Source: a bacterium
Lineage (GTDB): Bacteria > Sumerlaeota > Sumerlaeia > UBA8349
Assembly: GCA_013203855.1 (NCBI GenBank)
Contig: JABMPG010000750.1
Span: 1-14,822, forward strand
Length of the DNA stretch: 14,822 nucleotides
Direction of reading: 5' to 3'
Numbering within the stretch: the stretch's first letter is position 1; each line of letters opens with the position of its first letter. Below, piece after piece: positions 1-6,578 of this stretch. The notes beneath the pieces were generated by a model that saw only the letters and a program-made list of their open reading frames with translations, did not search any database and was not told the origin of the DNA. The position numbers and the translations under genes are program-made.

Positions 1-171
1 AAAAACCGCCACACCGCAAACATCTTCACATTCCTGCGTTCGACAGTCGTAAGCATGCTGAACCGATTTCAGATTCCGGGCCGCACCGGCAGAGCCCATT
101 GCCCGGAAAAGATCGAATACATGCAGGCCGACGTGACGCGCCCCCTGCGCTTGGTCCGCGGCGAAATCTGA
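1..171 (+). CDS. 3' end of a truncated ORF, possibly a transposase C-terminus
   Basis: An open frame runs in from the left edge and ends at TGA 169-171, giving 56 residues without a start in view. The segment HTANIFTFLRSTVVSMLNR resembles the helix near the C-terminus of ISAs1/IS4-like DDE transposases, where a basic residue plus His is followed by a segment of the type 'xLRxxxLxLL'. The catalytic DDE residues would lie outside the window, so the assignment rests on this short resemblance. No terminal inverted repeat or target duplication could be recognised after the stop. It could also be the tail of an unrelated gene. Confidence 0.4.
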   Translation, partial: KNRHTANIFTFLRSTVVSMLNRFQIPGRTGRAHCPEKIEYMQADVTRPLRLVRGEI

Positions 172-217
172 CTTCTGGATTCTCCTGGGGCCGCGCGCTC
201 ACACTCCCTTTTCCAAT

Positions 218-241
218 TGCATCCCCTTTTCGGGGAGTGCA
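218..241 (+). promoter_or_regulatory. Hairpin enclosing a Shine-Dalgarno-like sequence
   Basis: TGCATCCCC (218-226) pairs with GGGGAGTGCA (232-241) around a TTTTC loop, with one bulged base in the right arm. The right arm holds GGGGAG (232-237), a good Shine-Dalgarno sequence 6 nt before ATG 244. Folding would hide this ribosome site. No T-run follows, so it is not a typical intrinsic terminator. Confidence 0.35.
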
Positions 242-243
242 TC

Positions 244-267
244 ATGGCGGGTAGCGCATCCCGGTGA
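244..267 (+). CDS. Possible 7-residue leader peptide overlapping the phosphatase start
   Basis: ATG 244 has a strong Shine-Dalgarno (GGGGAG, 6-nt spacing) and encodes MAGSASR, ending at TGA 265-267. The TGA overlaps GTG 264-266, the earliest in-frame start of the phosphatase gene (GTGA overlap). None of the phosphatase starts (GTG 264, ATG 285, ATG 288) has its own ribosome site, so translation by coupling from this mini-ORF is plausible. Chance cannot be excluded for so short a frame. Confidence 0.3.
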   Translation: MAGSASR

Positions 268-1709
268 TCGACCTCTCTCTGACCATGATGTACTGGACCC
301 TATTCCTTCTCCTGATTATCGCCGCCTTGGGCCTCACCGTATGGCTCCAGCACCGGCGGGGTCGCGTTCTGTCCGAGTCCCAGGAAGAACTTCGCCGGCA
401 GCGCCAGGCGACGGTTGACCTGCTAGACCGGATCGGTCTGAGTATCAATGCCTCCCTGGATCTGGACGGCGCCCTCGAGACCATCACCGAGTATATCGTT
501 GAATCGACCAACGCCGAGGCCGGCGCGATCTATCTCCTCGACCCGGGCGGGCGGTTTCTCCATGCCCGAACCGTCGTTGGCCTGTTCCCGCCCATGCACC
601 AGACCTCGGATTACGTTCTGACGAAGCGGCGCTATCTTTCCGAACGGATCAAGCACGAGACCATCGAGATGGGAGAGGGGATTATCGGCTTTGTGGCCCG
701 GACGGGAGAGGCGCTGCTGATCTCCGACGCCTTGGCCGATCCCCGCGTCTCAAGCACCGCCACGGATTTCCTCCAGATTGAATCGATGATGATGGCTCCG
801 CTGAAGATCCGGCAGCGGACGGTGGGCGTTTTCGCGGTGGTGAACAAGCGGGGCCGCGAGATATTCGGCCATGCCGATCTGCGGCTTCTCGAGCAGCTTT
901 CCATCCAAGCCGCCCTCACGGTGGATATTGTCCGCCTGTACGAACACCAGGCCGAGCAGCGGCGCATCGAACAGGAACTGCAACTGGCTCAGGAATTCCA
1001 GAAAATGCTCCTGCCTCATTCCCTGCCCGAGGCGCCGGGACTGGATCTGGCCGCCTTCAGCCAGCCCGCTCGCGAAGTGGGTGGCGATTATTACGATCTT
1101 TTCTGGGTCGAACCCGGCCGCTTGCTGGGAATTGCGATCATGGATGTGGCGGGAAAGAGCATCCCGGGCGCCTTGGTGATGGCCGTCGTCCGCAGCGCCT
1201 TGAAGGCCGAGGCCGCCGGGCGTACCTCTCCCCGCGAGGTTCTGCGCCGGGTGAACCGCCACATGCGGGCCGACACCACAGAAAGCGTCTTCGTCACTGC
1301 CAGTTACGCCATCCTCAACCTGGAGAGCCGCCGAATCACCTTCGTGCGGGCCGGCCATGAGCCGATGGTTCTGTGCCGGGCGAGGCGCGGAGACTGCGAA
1401 GTATGCTCGCCCGCGGGCATCGCGCTCGGGCTGGTGGACGACGCGATATTCGACGTCCTCGAGGAAGCCGAGCGTCAACTGGAATCACAGGACGTGGTTG
1501 TCTTCTACACCGACGGGGTGATCGAAGCCACCAACGACCAGGAAGCGGAGTACGGCATGGAACGATTTCTGAAATCTTTGCAGATCCGCCTGAACCAGCC
1601 GGCCCAGGCACAGGTAGACGGCATTCTTGAAGACATCGGCGGCTTCACCGGCGGGGTCGTTCAACATGATGATATTACGATGGTTGTGCTGCGGGTGCTG
1701 GAAGGATAG
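264..1709 (+). CDS. Membrane-anchored GAF-SpoIIE (PP2C/RsbU-type) serine phosphatase
   Basis: This is a predicted signalling phosphatase of 481 residues. One hydrophobic helix at residues 9-28 anchors it, followed by a GAF domain at about 50-225, a short coiled-coil linker at about 226-248, and a SpoIIE/PP2C domain at about 250-479. The metal-site motifs are visible: EVGGDYYDLF (271-280), MDVAGKSIPGAL (293-304), YTDGVIEATN (415-424) and QHDDITMVV (467-475). The acidic residues for metal binding are retained, so it should be active. Such enzymes dephosphorylate anti-sigma-factor antagonists in partner-switching pathways, with the GAF domain sensing a ligand. No anti-sigma factor or antagonist is encoded nearby, so its partner is unknown. 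GTG 264 is the earliest start; ATG 285 or 288 would keep the helix and are possible. Confidence 0.9.
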   Translation: MIDLSLTMMYWTLFLLLIIAALGLTVWLQHRRGRVLSESQEELRRQRQATVDLLDRIGLSINASLDLDGALETITEYIVESTNAEAGAIYLLDPGGRFLHARTVVGLFPPMHQTSDYVLTKRRYLSERIKHETIEMGEGIIGFVARTGEALLISDALADPRVSSTATDFLQIESMMMAPLKIRQRTVGVFAVVNKRGREIFGHADLRLLEQLSIQAALTVDIVRLYEHQAEQRRIEQELQLAQEFQKMLLPHSLPEAPGLDLAAFSQPAREVGGDYYDLFWVEPGRLLGIAIMDVAGKSIPGALVMAVVRSALKAEAAGRTSPREVLRRVNRHMRADTTESVFVTASYAILNLESRRITFVRAGHEPMVLCRARRGDCEVCSPAGIALGLVDDAIFDVLEEAERQLESQDVVVFYTDGVIEATNDQEAEYGMERFLKSLQIRLNQPAQAQVDGILEDIGGFTGGVVQHDDITMVVLRVLEG

Positions 1710-1845
1710 AAAAATGGCCCTCGTACCGCCCCCTGTGTAACGGGCGGCAAAGAAGATGTGCGGCCCCTTGAAGACATGCGTTCCTACTCTGAGCAGGCGC
1801 GTTAGTCCGGCTCTCGGCTACTTGTCTGCCGCATTGCTTCCGATC

Positions 1846-2229
1846 TCACCAGGGAGCCAGAGCTTCGTCGGCCGGAGCGCGATCCGTCTTCACGATCGTC
1901 TCGCCGCCCGAGGCCCGCAGTCCCCGGTCGGTCAGGTTCCACACCCACCCGCCCGTGCGAGTATCCTGCCCCGAGACCGAGATCATGCCCCGACAAAGAA
2001 GCGACTCGAGCGTGTGGAGAACCAGCAGGTGCGACGGGTCCTGGCCGGGAAGGATCTCGTGGATCGTGTCGGCGATGTAAGGCAGAGTCTTGGGGCTGTA
2101 CTTCCCACCCTCGTTCTTGGACAGAGCCGCAAGAATCGCCTGTTCCACGGACCGGATGCCCGCAGCTCCGGAGCTGGAAGCCACCCGGCTACCCGGATTT
2201 CCTCGGATTTCATCAATGTGCAACACCAT
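1846..2229 (-). CDS. Small winged-helix protein, putative transcription regulator
   Basis: The protein has 127 residues and no family I can name. The predicted layout is a winged helix: helix 1 around VEQAILAALSKN, helix 2 around TLPYIADTIHEIL, a long helix around LLVLHTLESLLCRG, then a beta-wing (WVWNLTDRGLRASG). A Ser/Gly-rich N-terminus and an acidic C-terminal tail flank it. The ATG at 2229 is chosen over an upstream in-frame GTG (2247) because GAGGG lies 7 nt before it. It has its own promoter (2305-2333), whose -10 box sits in a large palindrome (2284-2309), suggesting it binds there and controls itself. It is convergent with the phosphatase gene. A long frame on the opposite strand across this region lacks such signals and was not called. 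Confidence 0.65.
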   Translation of the reverse strand: MVLHIDEIRGNPGSRVASSSGAAGIRSVEQAILAALSKNEGGKYSPKTLPYIADTIHEILPGQDPSHLLVLHTLESLLCRGMISVSGQDTRTGGWVWNLTDRGLRASGGETIVKTDRAPADEALAPW

Positions 2230-2283
2230 GGCAAAGCCCTCTGTCACATCCGCGCCGGAGAACCGCCCCTTCTCCCCGACGCT

Positions 2284-2309
2284 ACAATACCCCTATATAG
2301 GGCTATTGT
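2284..2309. promoter_or_regulatory. 26-bp near-perfect palindrome, likely operator of the winged-helix gene
   Basis: The arms ACAATA (2284-2289) and TATTGT (2304-2309) flank the core CCCTATATAGGG (2291-2302). The only non-matching pair is C2290/C2303. The element overlaps the -10 box and the predicted start of transcription of the downstream minus-strand winged-helix gene, the usual position for a dimeric repressor site. Strong symmetry is seen directly; the binding protein is inferred. Confidence 0.6.
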
Positions 2310-2333
2310 GCGAGCAGACGACTTCGGGGTCAA
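2305..2333 (-). promoter_or_regulatory. Sigma70-type promoter of the winged-helix gene
   Basis: On the minus strand, -35 TTGACC (2328-2333, 5 of 6 to consensus) is separated by 17 nt from -10 CACAAT (2305-2310, 4 of 6). Transcription would begin near 2298 and leave a leader of roughly 70 nt before ATG 2229. The -10 overlaps one arm of the palindrome. Confidence 0.5.
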
Positions 2334-2389
2334 GAGCGTGAAAGTACGGGAAAAGAGTAGGGTTTATCCCCAGTAAAGTAAACAGGGCG

Positions 2390-3325
2390 CTAACCAGACA
2401 GGCGACCATCTATGCCTGATAAGTCCCCCTGATGGACATCTGTCCGATCCATCTCCCGGTCCAGTCGCGCAAGAAAATCCTGCTTCTTCCGAGCCCATTC
2501 CGGAGCCAGAAGTCGGTTCCCCGGAGCCTCTCCAATCAGTCGGTGGATCAGGATGTTCTCCCGGAGGTAGCTTAGGTACTCAATGACCAGATGCAGGTAC
2601 TCCTCGCGCGTCAGAAGGCTCAACCGGCCTTCGCGATAGTCGTGGGCCAGACGGGAATTCCGGTGGATGTAAAGGTTGTGGAGTTTGACCCCCCAGACGC
2701 CGAGATCATTGAGAAGCGACGCGGACGCCAGCATGTCCTCCGTACCGTCGCCGGGAAGGCCGAGAATCACGTGGGCGCACAGGCGGATCTCCCGCTCGCG
2801 AAGCGCATGGGCCGCCTCCACGAACCGCTCGACGCTGTGCCCCCTATCCATCGCCGCGAGCGTTTCATTGCGGATGGATTGAAGGCCCAGCTCTACCCAC
2901 AGAAAGGTGCGGCGAGAGAAGCCCCCCAGCACGTCAAGCGTCTCGGGCGCTAGGCAGTCCGGCCGGGTCCCGATCGCCATGGCGACTACGCGGGGATCGG
3001 AAAGCCCTTCCTCATAGATCCGACGCAGGCGATCCGGCGGGGCGTACGTGTTGGTGAAGGCCTGGAAGTAGGCGATAAAGCGCGTCGTTTTCGGGTCGCG
3101 AGCTAGGGACCGCTCGATTCCCCGGCGGAGCTGTTCACGCACGGGTTCTTCGGGGTCCACGCTCCAGGCCCGGCCCCCCCCGGCGTCGCAGTAGCGGCAT
3201 CCCCCCACGCCTAGCGTTCCGTCCCGGGTGGGACAGGTGAACCCCGCGTCGAGCGCGATACGACGGGTTCGTCCGCCGAAGAGTTCCCGCAGAGCCGGGT
3301 TGAGGGCGCGATAGCGTTTGCTCAT
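2390..3325 (-). CDS. Radical SAM protein, YhcC/YtqA family (TIGR01212)
   Basis: This 311-residue enzyme matches the usual length of the TIGR01212 family. The N-terminus carries the family's unusual iron-sulfur signature, FTCPTRDGTLGVGGCRYCD, with the Cys ligands spaced more widely than the classical CxxxCxxC. AIGTRPDCL, FLWVELGLQS and HVILGLPGDG are further family hallmarks in the SAM-binding barrel. Bacillus YtqA (MnmL) is reported to take part in tRNA wobble-uridine (mnm5U) modification together with a methyltransferase; E. coli YhcC is the same family with a less settled role. A tRNA-modification role here is inference, and no MnmM-like methyltransferase gene is adjacent. The start has a strong AGGAGG 7 nt upstream and overlaps the stop of the preceding membrane-protein gene by ATGA, so the two are translationally coupled. 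Confidence 0.9.
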   Translation of the reverse strand: MSKRYRALNPALRELFGGRTRRIALDAGFTCPTRDGTLGVGGCRYCDAGGGRAWSVDPEEPVREQLRRGIERSLARDPKTTRFIAYFQAFTNTYAPPDRLRRIYEEGLSDPRVVAMAIGTRPDCLAPETLDVLGGFSRRTFLWVELGLQSIRNETLAAMDRGHSVERFVEAAHALREREIRLCAHVILGLPGDGTEDMLASASLLNDLGVWGVKLHNLYIHRNSRLAHDYREGRLSLLTREEYLHLVIEYLSYLRENILIHRLIGEAPGNRLLAPEWARKKQDFLARLDREMDRTDVHQGDLSGIDGRLSG

Positions 3326-4479
3326 GGCCGGTCCTCCTCGAATCGCGGTCCCTCGGCCTGGAAGAAACGCCGTCGCGTCGCGGGATGGTAGATGAACCAG
3401 GCGCGGTCGCGAATGCCGCGGTGCATGATCTTGCCCTCTTCATAGCGCTTGGCGATGCAGCAGGCGTCCTGCCATCCGATCGGAATGGCGCCCGAGAAGG
3501 ACGGCGCCAAGCTGGCCGCGCCCAGGAAACTCGCCCAGTGCTCCTCCGGCATATAGGTGGCCAGGATCACGTACTTGTCCGGCGGGCAGGTGATCTTGAA
3601 GTCGCGGAAGGTGCGCGAAGGCCAGACGAGGGGATAGTACGCCTTCGATAGACGTCTTCCGTCCACGTACAGAACATCCCGGCGGCTCTCAACGGTCTCG
3701 CCTTCGACCGCCATCACGCGCTCCCAAACGTTGTTCGGGTTGACCACATACACGTTCGTGCCCTGTTCTACCTTGTAGCCCGGGGGATCGCAGCGCACCA
3801 CGTCGCCCGGCTCGGGGTCGCGAAACCAGTAGCTCACCCCCTCGCCGCAGATCCGGTCGCCCTTCTGGATGTTGGGCTGGAGGAAGCTCCCGCCCACCCA
3901 GTAGAGCGAGATAACCGGGAAGTTCATCCAGGTCATGATGCCGAGGGTGAAGACGATCACGCCGAACATAAAGAGGGGGTAGGTCAAGGCGGCGAGGGTG
4001 TTGCGGAAGGTGAAATACTGGCCATTGACCCGCGCGGCGGCGAGAAGGGCGTCGGTGAAGGAGATCATCGAGACGCCGATGGTGCAGGCGATGAAGAGGT
4101 TGCCGAACCAGGCCGTCGTGATGAACCGAACACTCAGCCAGATGAAGAGAATCCAGGCCGGGATCAAGTAGAGCACCTTCTTAGGCTGGTGGTTGTAGAT
4201 CTGCCCGAGGCCGGGGACGAGCCCCAGCATCCCCGCCAGCGCCGGAAATCGGTGGGGGAGATCGGTCGGCAGGGGCACGGCGATCGCGCGGCCCATGGCA
4301 CCCATGAGACGAGAGCTGAAACGCTGTGCTCTCCGAAAGAGATTGCCCCCCGGAATCTCGATCCTCGACGCGATAGAGGGCCGGGTTAGCTTCGCCTCAT
4401 GCTTCAGCGGAGCGCCGCACTTCAGACACTTTTCGCGGGTGTCGAGGTTTCGGAATTGGCAGGAGGGGCAAGGATACAT
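3322..4479 (-). CDS. Zinc-ribbon membrane protein with a degenerate signal peptidase I (S26)-like domain
   Basis: The protein has 385 residues. A zinc ribbon (C4, C7, C18, C21) opens it. Next comes a TM2-like segment with GLVPGLGQIYNHQ (86-98) and about four hydrophobic helices through residue 195. A C-terminal region resembles signal peptidase I: GGSFLQPNIQKGD (196-208), DPEPGDVVRCDPP, then VWERVMAVEGETV (251-263) and DVLYVDGRRL. In active enzymes these read SMxPTLxxGD and (Y)xKRVxGxPGD. Here the Ser position aligns with F199 and the catalytic Lys with E253, so proteolysis is probably lost. S198 is one residue off and could only serve if the loop is shifted. The fold may now bind peptides or act as a scaffold. 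The start (ATG 4479) has no clear ribosome site. It is the first gene of an operon with the radical SAM gene. Confidence 0.75.
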   Translation of the reverse strand: MYPCPSCQFRNLDTREKCLKCGAPLKHEAKLTRPSIASRIEIPGGNLFRRAQRFSSRLMGAMGRAIAVPLPTDLPHRFPALAGMLGLVPGLGQIYNHQPKKVLYLIPAWILFIWLSVRFITTAWFGNLFIACTIGVSMISFTDALLAAARVNGQYFTFRNTLAALTYPLFMFGVIVFTLGIMTWMNFPVISLYWVGGSFLQPNIQKGDRICGEGVSYWFRDPEPGDVVRCDPPGYKVEQGTNVYVVNPNNVWERVMAVEGETVESRRDVLYVDGRRLSKAYYPLVWPSRTFRDFKITCPPDKYVILATYMPEEHWASFLGAASLAPSFSGAIPIGWQDACCIAKRYEEGKIMHRGIRDRAWFIYHPATRRRFFQAEGPRFEEDRP

Positions 4480-4606
4480 GGCGAGTTCGGCGTGTTGCGT
4501 TTTGAGTTAACGCTCTACATCTTGCAGTTTCGAGCCAAGCGGAAACTGAGGGTCTCTCTGTGTTTGGACGCCTTGAGGGGAGAGATCCTTTGGAAGAGAG
4601 GGCGGG

Positions 4607-5713
4607 CTATTGTTTCTCCGCCTCTTTCAGCGTCTCGAGAAATTGCCGCATGCGGGAGGTGACATCGTGGCCGTCGCGTTCGACGCGTTGTTTTCCCTGG
4701 CGGGCGACTTCCTTTCGCTCCGCCTCATGCTCGAGATACCACCGCGCCTTCTGGATCAGCTCATCCGGGTTGTGGAAGAACGCGGCGTCCCGGTCAGGCT
4801 CGAACATCTTGGCCAGTTCCTCCGAGTATTGGGACAACATCAGGCTTCCCATGGCGGGAATCTGGAAGCTGCGGCGGGTGTAGGTGTCGCGGTTGAGGGT
4901 GGAGAGAAAACAGAGGGCGATCTTTGCGCCGCAGATGGCCTGACGGTAATCGTCGCCCACGACGGGACGGACGGGAAAGCATTTCTGGAGCGGGCTGTCC
5001 GCTGCAAGACGGGTTTCCACGCCGTCCCAGCCTCCTCCGAACAGATTCACCGAGCTGCCGGTGCGGGCCAGTGCGTCGAGCGACTCGAGACGGCCGTCAT
5101 CCTCGTAATGCCCGGCGAAAACCACATCGCACCGGAACCGGGAATCGATTTCGGCTTCGGGAACGGGATGGTCCTCCTCGGGGATATAGTAGGACCGAAG
5201 CAGAAAGACCTGGCGGGCGCCGTGGCGTTGGAAATCCGGAATGTTGCGTTGGCGATAGCAGTAATGGAGATCGAAAAAGGGGATGCTGCGGATGAAGTGC
5301 CGCCAGCGCATTTTCGATGCGTCCGGGCTGAAGGGATCGTCGTTGGCATACTGGCAGAAGGTCGCGCGGGGCAGGGCCTTGCGGAGGGCGCGAACCGTCG
5401 TGGGATAGATGTGTTTGACGTTGTAGAACCAGACCACGTCCGGTTTCTCGGCTCGGGCCGTTTCAACCAAGCGGTGGTTTATCTTCCCCAGAGTCGGTCC
5501 CAGAAGGAAGTGGTCTTCGAGATGATGACGGAAGGAACGATAGACGCGTTGGGAAGAGTCAGAAGAAGGCTGATAGAGGTCGTCGATCCAGCCGAAACGC
5601 ACGATCTCGCATCCCAGAGATTCGAGGGCGCGAGCACATGCTTCCTGGTACCAAGGCCAGAGGTATTCTCCGACGAGAAGAATCTTGGGAGGAGATGGAA
5701 TCGAGCCGGGCAT
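4607..5713 (-). CDS. CgeB-type glycosyltransferase (GT4-like, Glyco_trans_1_2 domain)
   Basis: This predicted cytoplasmic glycosyltransferase has 368 residues. The N-terminal half begins with KILLVGEYLWPWYQEACARA, the opening beta strand and helix of a Rossmann domain. The C-terminal half contains DTYTRRSFQIPAMGSLMLSQ, then EELAKMFEPDRDAAFF, ARWYLEHE and an Arg-rich tail. This is the nucleotide-sugar-binding pattern of the CgeB/DUF3880 glycosyltransferases. Such enzymes decorate spores, polysaccharide or protein surfaces; donor and acceptor are not predictable here. The start ATG 5713 is preferred over a frame open to 5833, because the extra N-terminus is low-complexity and would overlap the lipoprotein gene. 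No good ribosome site precedes 5713. It lies 40 nt after the lipoprotein stop, so the two are probably co-transcribed. Confidence 0.8.
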   Translation of the reverse strand: MPGSIPSPPKILLVGEYLWPWYQEACARALESLGCEIVRFGWIDDLYQPSSDSSQRVYRSFRHHLEDHFLLGPTLGKINHRLVETARAEKPDVVWFYNVKHIYPTTVRALRKALPRATFCQYANDDPFSPDASKMRWRHFIRSIPFFDLHYCYRQRNIPDFQRHGARQVFLLRSYYIPEEDHPVPEAEIDSRFRCDVVFAGHYEDDGRLESLDALARTGSSVNLFGGGWDGVETRLAADSPLQKCFPVRPVVGDDYRQAICGAKIALCFLSTLNRDTYTRRSFQIPAMGSLMLSQYSEELAKMFEPDRDAAFFHNPDELIQKARWYLEHEAERKEVARQGKQRVERDGHDVTSRMRQFLETLKEAEKQ

Positions 5714-5753
5714 GGGCGACAGAGGATCCGCGGGTATTGTGACGCGGCGTGGC

Positions 5754-6320
5754 TCAGAGACCGCGCTGTCGTCTGAGGTACTCGCGGGCAAGTGCCAGCA
5801 CCTCGTTCTTGTCCACCTGCATCCGGATGACAATGCGGCCGCCCGGTTCCTCCAAGACCTCTTCGGGATTCAGCGAGCCGATCAGGCGACGGAGTTTGGC
5901 GCGGAAGGCAGGGTTGATGGCAGCCAGTTGCTCGATGGTGATGCGGTCGTAGAGAACCTCTTCCTCCTCGGCCCTCGTGCGCACGGGAGCCCCGGGCCCC
6001 AGGTCGTTGTTAGCCGAGTCGGTGGTGGCCTCATCGAGAACCCGCATGGGAAGCAGCCGGGTCCAGATCTCAACGCGGGCATCTTGGATGGCGGCTTCAC
6101 GGGCTTTGCGCCTCGCCTCGCCGGGGGAGCGCCAAGGCACTTCGAGCCCTTCGCCCCGGGCTTCGAGGTAATCCGGTTTCCCCTGGAGAGCGCAACCCGA
6201 AAAGACCAACAGGAGAAGGGACAGCGCGACACATGGCCGCAAGGAAAGCAGCCAGGATCGAGAGACCGGGAGCCGGGGGGGCGCATCGCGCAGGAAGTGA
6301 TGAATATGTCGAGTCAGCAT
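5754..6320 (-). CDS. Lipoprotein with weak LPP20-like domain
   Basis: The protein has 188 residues from ATG 6320. A basic N-terminus and a hydrophobic stretch (CVALSLLLLVFSGCALQG) end in a lipobox with Cys at residue 43. The residue after Cys is Ala, which in E. coli-type sorting favours the outer membrane. The mature part contains ARRKAREAAIQDARVEIWTR and a C-terminal beta/alpha segment (GGRIVIRMQVDKNEVLALAR). These resemble the short conserved domain of LPP20/FlgP-like lipoproteins, but the match is by eye only. A TTG at 6338 would extend it by six residues, but ATG 6320 has GGAG and GAAAG upstream and is preferred. A hairpin with T-run or promoter-like sequence lies just upstream (6337-6370). 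It precedes the glycosyltransferase gene in the same direction. Confidence 0.65.
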   Translation of the reverse strand: MLTRHIHHFLRDAPPRLPVSRSWLLSLRPCVALSLLLLVFSGCALQGKPDYLEARGEGLEVPWRSPGEARRKAREAAIQDARVEIWTRLLPMRVLDEATTDSANNDLGPGAPVRTRAEEEEVLYDRITIEQLAAINPAFRAKLRRLIGSLNPEEVLEEPGGRIVIRMQVDKNEVLALAREYLRRQRGL

Positions 6321-6578
6321 GTATTTCTTTCGCTCCAAAAAATTGTGGGACCGGCGACTTGGTCGGTCACGTCTGGCCTGAGACTCACCCCTCCTGGTTC
6401 ACCCCAAGTGCAGCCACGGGCGACTGTGCCACAAACACCGTTCTCCATCCAGAAGGTTGAGATGTCATCCTGTCCGCAACGTGCGCCTCGTCCCGATTGA
6501 AGGTCGAAGGAGGGCGTTCTCTTTCAGCGGCTTACCTTACCGGTCTCCTTTTCGTTGCGTCCAGAGAAAACAGGACCG
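6321..6578. other. Intergenic region, 258 bp
   Basis: Apart from the hairpin/promoter element at its left end (6337-6370), this region between the lipoprotein and GH13 genes has no frame with a ribosome site and no recognisable RNA. A weak GGTCC/GGAC hairpin beside the GH13 stop lacks a T-tail. Confidence 0.5.
6337..6370 (-). promoter_or_regulatory. Hairpin plus T6 run, also readable as a promoter, before the lipoprotein gene
   Basis: On the minus strand the element starts GTGACCGACC and can fold with CGAC-CAA-GTCG at its core and flanking GAC/GTC and GTG/CAC pairs with bulges. It is followed by TTTTTT (6337-6342), as in an intrinsic terminator or attenuator. The same bases also fit a promoter: -35 GTGACC (6365-6370), 17 nt, -10 CACAAT (6342-6347), the same -10 and spacing as the winged-helix promoter. 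The two readings conflict and cannot be separated from sequence alone. Confidence 0.4.

Noticed and set aside
750..1478. Minus-strand open frame (242 residues) inside the phosphatase gene
   Set aside because: The plus-strand product has intact GAF and PP2C motifs over the same span.
1726..1747. CCGCCC/GGGCGG hairpin after the phosphatase stop
   Set aside because: Six pairs with a 10-nt loop, no T-run on the plus strand, and the T-run on the minus strand is over 10 nt away; too weak to call a terminator.
1756..2376. Plus-strand open frame (206 residues) across the winged-helix gene
   Set aside because: It runs through the promoter and palindrome of the minus-strand gene, has no domain I recognise, and is biased toward Pro/Arg as expected of a shadow frame.
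4525..4548. CAGTTTC/GAAACTG inverted repeat in the gap before the zinc-ribbon signal-peptidase-like gene
   Set aside because: Perfect seven-base arms, but no T-run and no promoter boxes placed around it; not enough to assign a function.
4610..5776. Long plus-strand open frame (388 residues) opposite the glycosyltransferase gene
   Set aside because: No recognisable domain and no ribosome site; it mirrors a gene with clear CgeB-type motifs on the other strand and is explained by high GC.
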